Assembly (NCBI GenBank): GCA_018266335.1
Contig: JAFEAR010000251.1
Span: forward strand, 1-62,763
Direction of reading: 5' to 3'
DNA: 62,763 nucleotides
DNA from: Bdellovibrionales bacterium
GTDB taxonomy: Bacteria > Bdellovibrionota > UBA2428
In this document: positions 57,914 to 62,763 of the stretch, one piece after another
How the letters are laid out: each line of letters begins with the position of its first letter
Position numbering within the stretch: position 1 is the first letter of the stretch
Notes under the pieces: model-generated
What the model was told of the DNA's origin: nothing
Database searches by the model: none
Seen by the model: only the letters and a program-made list of their open reading frames with translations
Program-made: the position numbers and the translations under genes

Positions 57914-59158
57914 CTAAAAGTAAAGATGAAGGTTCAGGCGCGTGTACGCCGCCTTCGGGGTGTTCTTTCCGGCAAAAAGTGAGTTGAAGCTAGCGCGCAG
58001 TTCAAAGGGCAGCGGGAATTTCTTTTTGAAGTACATGGGAATGGTCGAGTAACCAAAGCCCAATTCGTAGTGGTGCGCCGTGAGGCTCGTGTCAGCGGCG
58101 AGGGTGTCGTAGTCCAAATAATCTTTGCTGCCCGAGTAAGAATCGCGCCCTTTCATGGAGAACTGGTACATGCCAAAGAGCGTGTAGGCTTGCTCGCCAA
58201 AAAGGTAGCTCGCCGATACTTCGGTATCGAGCATGTTGCCCAACTTGCGATTGACAGTGTCGAAGGAACTGGGATCCGTGAGATCGGGCAAATCGGTTTC
58301 GCCGTAGCGATTCACGGGGCGGTACTGCTTGTCGGCAAGTTGGGCGGTCAGTTTGGCTGAGGTGGCGAAAATCAAATTATGGTTGGGCGTGTAGTCTAAA
58401 TAAAAGTACGCGCCGAGGTCCGTTTGGCCGTCGCCTAAACTCTTGTCGAGCAGGCGTGCGTAGTTCTCGGCCTTCGTGGTGGTGGGTAAGCGCACTTGTC
58501 CTTGCGCCGAGAAGGTGAGCTCGTCGCCCTTGTAGATAAGGTATTTTGCGCCCACCTCGGCGTCGCCCAGACCCTTCTTGGTGAAGTCACCCGGAAGGCT
58601 GTAGCCGCGGCTCGTGAAAATGGCGTCTTCAAAGGTCGCCGTGTTGGGCGTGCGCGCTTTGAATTGGTTTACGCCGTCTTCTAGGGGACCAATGCCCTTC
58701 ACCTTGGCGGCCACGGCGTCAGCCTGCGATACGGTGGTGGCACTAAAACTCGATTTCACATCCATCTCTACGACGGGAACCATGAAACCAAGGGAAATGC
58801 GCGGAGTCAGGCCGTACTCCGTGGCAAAAATCGTTTGCTTAATGTTGATAGAACTTTCGGCCTTAAGGTTCGACTGGAAGAGTGAATCGCCCAGGCCGGG
58901 TTGGAAGTCGTTGAGTTTGGTGTAGAGCTGATTCAGATCCGGATCTTTCGGGGCCATTTCTTTTGCGGTTACGGTGCGGTTGAGCGGTGCCAGCAGTTGG
59001 ATGGGAGCGCCAACGTCGTCAAATTTGCTGACGACGGGAGTGGTGATGATCTCAATAAAGCGAAGACGCACGATGCGTTCGGGCATAACGGCCGCGGTTT
59101 CTTGCGCGAACGCGCTCACCGAAAGCAACGAGGTTAGGGCTAGAAGCGACGTTCTCAC
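57914..59158 (-). CDS. Predicted outer-membrane beta-barrel protein
   Basis: This 414-residue protein starts with GTG 59158 and has a signal peptide (LLALTSLLSVSAFAQ). From about residue 100 it shows regular amphipathic strands of a transporter-like barrel (ISLGFMVPVVEMDVKSSF; GAKYLIYKGDELTFSAQGQV; DLGAYFYLDYTPNHNLIFAT; YTLFGMYQFSMKGRD). It ends YTRLNLHLYF, a barrel C-terminal strand with terminal Phe. It resembles phenol-degradation MetA/transporter-type barrels in layout only. It precedes the large lipoprotein gene. Confidence 0.8.
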   Translation of the reverse strand: MRTSLLALTSLLSVSAFAQETAAVMPERIVRLRFIEIITTPVVSKFDDVGAPIQLLAPLNRTVTAKEMAPKDPDLNQLYTKLNDFQPGLGDSLFQSNLKAESSINIKQTIFATEYGLTPRISLGFMVPVVEMDVKSSFSATTVSQADAVAAKVKGIGPLEDGVNQFKARTPNTATFEDAIFTSRGYSLPGDFTKKGLGDAEVGAKYLIYKGDELTFSAQGQVRLPTTTKAENYARLLDKSLGDGQTDLGAYFYLDYTPNHNLIFATSAKLTAQLADKQYRPVNRYGETDLPDLTDPSSFDTVNRKLGNMLDTEVSASYLFGEQAYTLFGMYQFSMKGRDSYSGSKDYLDYDTLAADTSLTAHHYELGFGYSTIPMYFKKKFPLPFELRASFNSLFAGKNTPKAAYTRLNLHLYF

Positions 59159-59250
59159 GTCTCTTCTTCGTCAGAGTTACGTCAGGAATGGAGTACTTTT
59201 TTCTGTAAAAGCCTTTACGGCCTTAAAAAGTGTTAGCAAAAGTTAGCGTA

Positions 59251-60588
59251 TCAAGACTGTGTAAGCTGTGCGTACTCGGCGAACGTTTTGGTTCCGAAGT
59301 AATTGGCCCAGTGTTCTAGACTGCGTTCGAAGTCTGCTTTCGCAGAGTTACCCGCCACGCGTGAGCGTTGGTGCACAAGGTAATCCTGCAAAAGTTCGCT
59401 CACCCGCAGAGTGCCAACATCTTTTGCCAGGGTAAAATAGTTGTCAGTGTCCCCGCGGTGCACCACGTGCAAAAGCAGCTCTTTTTGCTCGAGGTAGCGA
59501 GTTATTCTGCGCAGCGTTTCCATGTCGATGTGCGTTTGGCGGTGGAGTTGTTCCAGATTAATGGGCGTTTCGCCGCGCGAAAAACTGGCGCTCAAGGAGT
59601 GCAGAGCGGTGAGCATGCTCTCGGCTTCGAAGACGGAAGGTGTGCGATGTCCCTGCGCTAGGTAGTAGGGCTCGTTCTGCACCAGGTAACTCACTTCGGC
59701 ACCCATGATGATAATGACCCACACCACGTAGAACCAGAATCCCACCAGGGGCACCACGGCGGCCTTGCCGTACGCGGAGCTCGTTCCGAGTCGGAAGTAG
59801 ATGTTCATCAGAAAGTTTGCGAGCTGGAGCAGGGCGGCGGCGAATACGCCGCCCCATAGGGCGCTCCGCCGCTCTACACGGCACACGGGCACGAATTGAT
59901 AAATGGCCGTAAAGGTTCCCAACACCAACGCCACGGGCACGATGAAGTCGATGGTCGTGCCCAGGAAGGGGACCGAGCTTAGCAGGGCGCTGGTCACGGC
60001 GACTTTGCGCAGAATAATGGGAACGGACAGGCTAGCAATGAGCACGATGGGCGCGACAACCGAGATGACCACGAAGTTGCGCGCCTTCTGCAGGAAGGGC
60101 CGTTCGCGATCGCTCGACCAAATGTGATTCACGGTGCGGTCAATGTTGTTAAAGGCCTGCAAGCCCACCCAAAATAAAAAGAAGAGCGCAAAAATTCCCA
60201 GCGTGCCGCTTTTCTTGCCCACGCCGCTCCAGTAGGCGTCTTTAAACTGCACTACGTATTCCTCGATGATGTCGCGTTGTTCGTCGGGGAAGGTGTCCAG
60301 CAGGCCATCCACGAAGTGACCAATGGCTTCCTGAACCATGCCGAAGCGACTAAAGATGGTGAAAATAAAAAAGCTACCGGCAATGATGGGCAGCAGTGAA
60401 AAAATCATGAGGTAGGCCAGAGACTCGGCGCGGACCTTGACGTCGTCGCGAATGAATTCGCGGTACAGCATGAGGCACCAGCGCACGAGCCAGTGCTGAA
60501 AGCGCGCGAAGCCGGAGTGAGCGTGCTCTTGCTCGTAGCGATGCTGGATGCGTTCAAGAAGGACTTCAATTTTAGATGTACCGGCCAT
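59251..60588 (-). CDS. YihY/BrkB-family inner-membrane protein
   Basis: This 445-residue protein has the YihY/virulence factor BrkB domain: DDVKVRAESLAYLMIFSLLP at the start of the membrane region, about six transmembrane helices, GLQAFNNIDRTVNHIW, and FLMNIYFRLGTSSAYGKAAV with PLVGFWFYVVWVIIIMGAEV at the end. The C-terminal 120 residues look like a winged helix (INLEQLHRQTHIDMETLRRI, TRYLEQKELLLHV). The family was once called RNase BN, wrongly; its function is unsettled. It starts at ATG 60588. Confidence 0.9.
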   Translation of the reverse strand: MAGTSKIEVLLERIQHRYEQEHAHSGFARFQHWLVRWCLMLYREFIRDDVKVRAESLAYLMIFSLLPIIAGSFFIFTIFSRFGMVQEAIGHFVDGLLDTFPDEQRDIIEEYVVQFKDAYWSGVGKKSGTLGIFALFFLFWVGLQAFNNIDRTVNHIWSSDRERPFLQKARNFVVISVVAPIVLIASLSVPIILRKVAVTSALLSSVPFLGTTIDFIVPVALVLGTFTAIYQFVPVCRVERRSALWGGVFAAALLQLANFLMNIYFRLGTSSAYGKAAVVPLVGFWFYVVWVIIIMGAEVSYLVQNEPYYLAQGHRTPSVFEAESMLTALHSLSASFSRGETPINLEQLHRQTHIDMETLRRITRYLEQKELLLHVVHRGDTDNYFTLAKDVGTLRVSELLQDYLVHQRSRVAGNSAKADFERSLEHWANYFGTKTFAEYAQLTQS

Positions 60589-60643
60589 GCCCTTAACTAT
60601 GAGGCATTGCCCTGGGCTTGTGAAGAGCTCGCCGAGGGGAAAA

Positions 60644-60679
60644 GAAAAAGCCCGGCGACCCTCAGGGGATCGCCGGGCT
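60644..60679 (-). terminator. Terminator after the large exported protein
   Basis: A 10-bp stem (arms 60649-60658 and 60670-60679, AGCCCGGCGA and its complement) encloses an 11-base loop that can itself pair (CCC/GGG). On the minus strand it is followed by TTTTTCTTT. It is 27 bp beyond the stop at 60706. Confidence 0.9.
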
Positions 60680-60705
60680 CACGTCCGGGAGAACTTAGTT
60701 ACGGC

Positions 60706-61971
60706 TTAGTTGTTGAACTGGGCATCGAGGATCGCTTGGATTTCGCGGTCCATCACGCCGTTAGCTAGCGGTTTGAATTGCGACTGCAGGAACTGTTGCT
60801 GGGCTTTGGTTACGCCGGGAGCAACTTCGTCTTGGCTGTGGTCGCCCCAGAACTTAGCCTTGTTGAGCATGCGCTTGATTTTGCCCTGGTGACCGTTCTT
60901 GCCGATCAGGCTGCCGTAGTCTTTCCAGTTCTGCTGCGAAGCCAGCACCGATTTAACGGAGCGGTTGCTTTCGGCGGCGTCGAGGTAGCCGAGGAGTTTT
61001 TGGGCTACAACCACATCGTTCGTGCCTTCAACCGAAGACTGTCCGCGGTCTACGACCCGGTTCAAGTCTTTGCGGAGAGCAGCTAGAAGTTTGGAGAGGC
61101 GCAGTTCCTTGTGCTCTTCGGTTTGCGAAGTGCAGAAGAGGTCAGCGGTTCTCAGCGCTTGGCTATCGGCGGTGTCGAGCGACCAATCCGATTTTTTGGC
61201 ATTGCCGCAGCGGCTGTACGCGTAGCTGATTTTGTCGTGGCTGCGGAAGGGCGTTAGGTTGCGGAGCGTGGATCCGAGACCTTTAACTCGGGTACCGGTG
61301 CGATCCATAAAGGTCCCTTGGAACACGTCTTCCCAAGCTTCTTGGGTAAGTTTGCCGGTGGCGTGGCGGAAGATGCCTTGCTTATCATTACCGCGCATAC
61401 CCATGTAGGACTCTTCGCAAACTTTAGCGAGCAGTGAATGCATCGCTACGATACAGCCGGCGGTGTCGCCTCCGTTGTAAGAAGCGTCGTCGGCGCCGCG
61501 GTCAGCGAGCGTTTCCATGCGAGTTTCGAATTGGGCACGTTGGCTAGCGCGGGCGGCGGCACCCATGCGGTCACTATAGTCGATGTCGGAACCATCGGCG
61601 ATGATGTCGGGCATCGGCACGGGGCCGGCCTCAACTGCGGGCAGCGAACCGTGAATGTCCATTTTGACTGGAGCTTGTTCTGCGATGCCGCGGGCCGGAG
61701 CCAGCGGAGGCATGACGCTCGGAGCTTGCACCACGATCGGCGCTTGTGCCGGAGACTGTTCTTGCGGAGCAGCTACCTGATCGAGCGGAATGGTGGGTTG
61801 TTGCACTTGAATGGGAGCCGGAATGAGGACTCCTTGCTGAGCTTGTTGCTGGCGATTGCGTTTGGAATGCTGGAAGGTACCCGAGGCACCAATGCCAATT
61901 TGCATGTTGCCGGCAAAAGCCGAGAAGCCAAAGGACAGCGAGCAAAGAATAAAGAGCTTGTTAGATTTCAT
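60706..61971 (-). CDS. Large exported protein, unknown
   Basis: The ATG at 61971 has GGGGGA about nine bases upstream and starts a signal peptide (LFILCSLSFGFSAFAG); the frame to 62046 is not needed. The 421-residue protein has a Gln/Pro/Ala-rich linker (residues 45-115). A helical domain follows with cysteines at DTAGCIVAMH, AKVCEESY, SRCGNAKK and DLFCTSQ. It shows alternating charged helices (LSKLLAALRKDLNRVVDRG; VAQKLLGYLDAAE) and ends MDREIQAILDAQFNN. No domain is recognised. It is monocistronic, with a strong terminator. Confidence 0.75.
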   Translation of the reverse strand: MKSNKLFILCSLSFGFSAFAGNMQIGIGASGTFQHSKRNRQQQAQQGVLIPAPIQVQQPTIPLDQVAAPQEQSPAQAPIVVQAPSVMPPLAPARGIAEQAPVKMDIHGSLPAVEAGPVPMPDIIADGSDIDYSDRMGAAARASQRAQFETRMETLADRGADDASYNGGDTAGCIVAMHSLLAKVCEESYMGMRGNDKQGIFRHATGKLTQEAWEDVFQGTFMDRTGTRVKGLGSTLRNLTPFRSHDKISYAYSRCGNAKKSDWSLDTADSQALRTADLFCTSQTEEHKELRLSKLLAALRKDLNRVVDRGQSSVEGTNDVVVAQKLLGYLDAAESNRSVKSVLASQQNWKDYGSLIGKNGHQGKIKRMLNKAKFWGDHSQDEVAPGVTKAQQQFLQSQFKPLANGVMDREIQAILDAQFNN

Positions 61972-62066
61972 AAAAGTTGTTCCCCCTGAGCTAGTTGTTT
62001 CAAGGGTCGTGCCGTCGCTAAAGGTGCGAGATGTTTGCGCGCGCAAACTAAGTTGCTGAACAGCCG

Positions 62067-62763
62067 TTAGTCACTTTGTCTAGGAAGTAGGCAATCCTGG
62101 ACAAAAAGCGCGCAATTCACGCGGCCCTGCCAACTGCGGTGGTCATCCCTGCTGCGCAGTATGAGTTCCGAAGGATTGGATCCCTCGGCGGAGGTTGCAT
62201 GAGCTACACAAGAGCTGAAGGTTCGCTTGCGGAGATCCGGAGCCGTGGACTGGTCAACGAGGCAATCGCCCGCCCCGGCGCCGGGGTTGGTAGCCCGAGC
62301 CTCCCGCTCCACTCTCATGCGAGCTTTTCCAAAGCGCTTTTCGCTAAGTCTCTCAGCGCTCAGGCGGGCCATCTCGGCCACGAGTTCGGACAAGCTCAAG
62401 TCGGCGCCCTTGGGGCCCAATAGCGCGCGAACCTGATCCAGACTCTCGCGCAGCTGTTGATCGATTAAAAAGCGTACTTCCGTATGCTCCGCACTCACCA
62501 TGCGCTCGCGCTCCCGAGGAAGCACCGTGGGTGGGCAAATGGACAGGATCACCTTTTGTCCTTCACGAGTGGATTTATCCTCCATTTGGGCCAGAACCTC
62601 TATTTTTTGCTCTTTGCTTAGAGCCATTTCGGGCTGCACCTTTTTGAGATCACGAAAGAAGCTTTGTGCCTGACAGATATTACTTAAACTCAAAGTTCCC
62701 GATTCAATTTTTGGAGTCATCTCCGGAATCTCGGTTATTAGCCGCATTGTCTGAATGCGCCGA
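62067..62763 (-). CDS. HNH/DUF222-type protein, 5' end cut by window, HNH motif missing
   Basis: The frame stays open through the window edge (RRIQTMRLITEIPEM), so the ATG at 62747 is not the true start. The visible part matches the N-terminal helical region of HNH endonuclease family proteins that are frequent in Bdellovibrio: TEIPEMTPKIESGTLSLSNI, CQAQSFFRDLKK, then FLIDQQLRESLDQVRALLG. In full-length relatives a C-terminal HNH domain (with CxxC, DHxxP and HN) follows. Here the tail after about 62290 is Ser/Arg-rich and has none of these motifs in any frame. The gene looks truncated or decayed at its 3' end. Confidence 0.7.
   Translation of the reverse strand, partial: RRIQTMRLITEIPEMTPKIESGTLSLSNICQAQSFFRDLKKVQPEMALSKEQKIEVLAQMEDKSTREGQKVILSICPPTVLPRERERMVSAEHTEVRFLIDQQLRESLDQVRALLGPKGADLSLSELVAEMARLSAERLSEKRFGKARMRVEREARATNPGAGAGDCLVDQSTAPDLRKRTFSSCVAHATSAEGSNPSELILRSRDDHRSWQGRVNCALFVQDCLLPRQSD

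Noticed and set aside
62067..62300. Possible tRNA or tmRNA-like segment near the window end
   Set aside because: A GGATCCAATCC stretch looks like a T-arm, but no acceptor stem, anticodon arm or CCA end could be assembled.

Overview
The window is dense, high-GC (roughly mid-50s %) chromosomal DNA of a Gram-negative bacterium. An unusually large share of its genes encode lipoproteins, signal-peptide proteins, outer-membrane barrels and TolQ/TolR/TonB-type machinery. An Agl/Glt-like envelope motor operon, a SWIB protein with a histone H1-like tail, and an HNH/DUF222-type protein of a kind common in Bdellovibrio all point to Bdellovibrionota or a related 'deltaproteobacterial' lineage. This placement is inferred from gene content; no rRNA or tRNA is present to confirm it.

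Layout. 1-2.5 kb: the end of one gene, a frameshifted glycine-rich secreted protein, a SWIB/H1-like protein followed by a perfect terminator, yheU, and an unknown membrane-anchored protein. 2.5-12.8 kb (minus): a tightly overlapping ten-gene operon with one TolQ-like and two TolR-like proteins (an AglR/AglQ/AglS-type motor), two TPR proteins, an AgmX/PglI-like TonB-tail protein, an outer-membrane barrel, an Ig-like lipoprotein and a VWA-domain lipoprotein resembling the M. xanthus adhesin CglB. 13-25 kb: mixed accessory genes. These are small exported proteins, CapA plus an AraC regulator, a SnoaL-fold protein, NAD(P)HX dehydratase, a methyltransferase, a lysozyme-like protein, LysR, and a repeat-rich group with two duplicated DUF3011 proteins.

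25-30.8 kb: a MarR-controlled TolC/EmrA/EmrB-type efflux operon with two spaced operator-like palindromes, then a zinc-protease-like lipoprotein and a pentapeptide-repeat protein. 30.8-47.3 kb: a complete Wzx/Wzy-type exopolysaccharide locus. It has a priming sugar transferase, a GT2 and three GT4 glycosyltransferases, flippase, polymerase/ligase, Wzz-like, CpsD-like and Wza-like export proteins, a NodB deacetylase, a GNAT acyltransferase and a GH123/DUF4091-like protein. It runs directly into ExbB-ExbD-TonB-TonB-dependent receptor-lipoprotein (47.3-52.1 kb).

52-55.6 kb: an exported CotH-type kinase flanked by two exported metallophosphatases. 55.8-62.8 kb: exported unknowns, a lipoprotein/barrel pair, a YihY/BrkB membrane protein, a large exported unknown, and an HNH-family gene cut by the window end and lacking its HNH motif.

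The most notable assembly is the Agl/Glt-like operon with a CglB-like adhesin candidate at its distal end. If it acts as in Myxococcus, the proton-driven TolQR-type motor would work through periplasmic TPR and TonB-tail proteins on an outer-membrane barrel and a surface adhesin. The alternative, by analogy with Agl-Nfs, is surface-polysaccharide deployment; the exopolysaccharide locus 20 kb away keeps that open.
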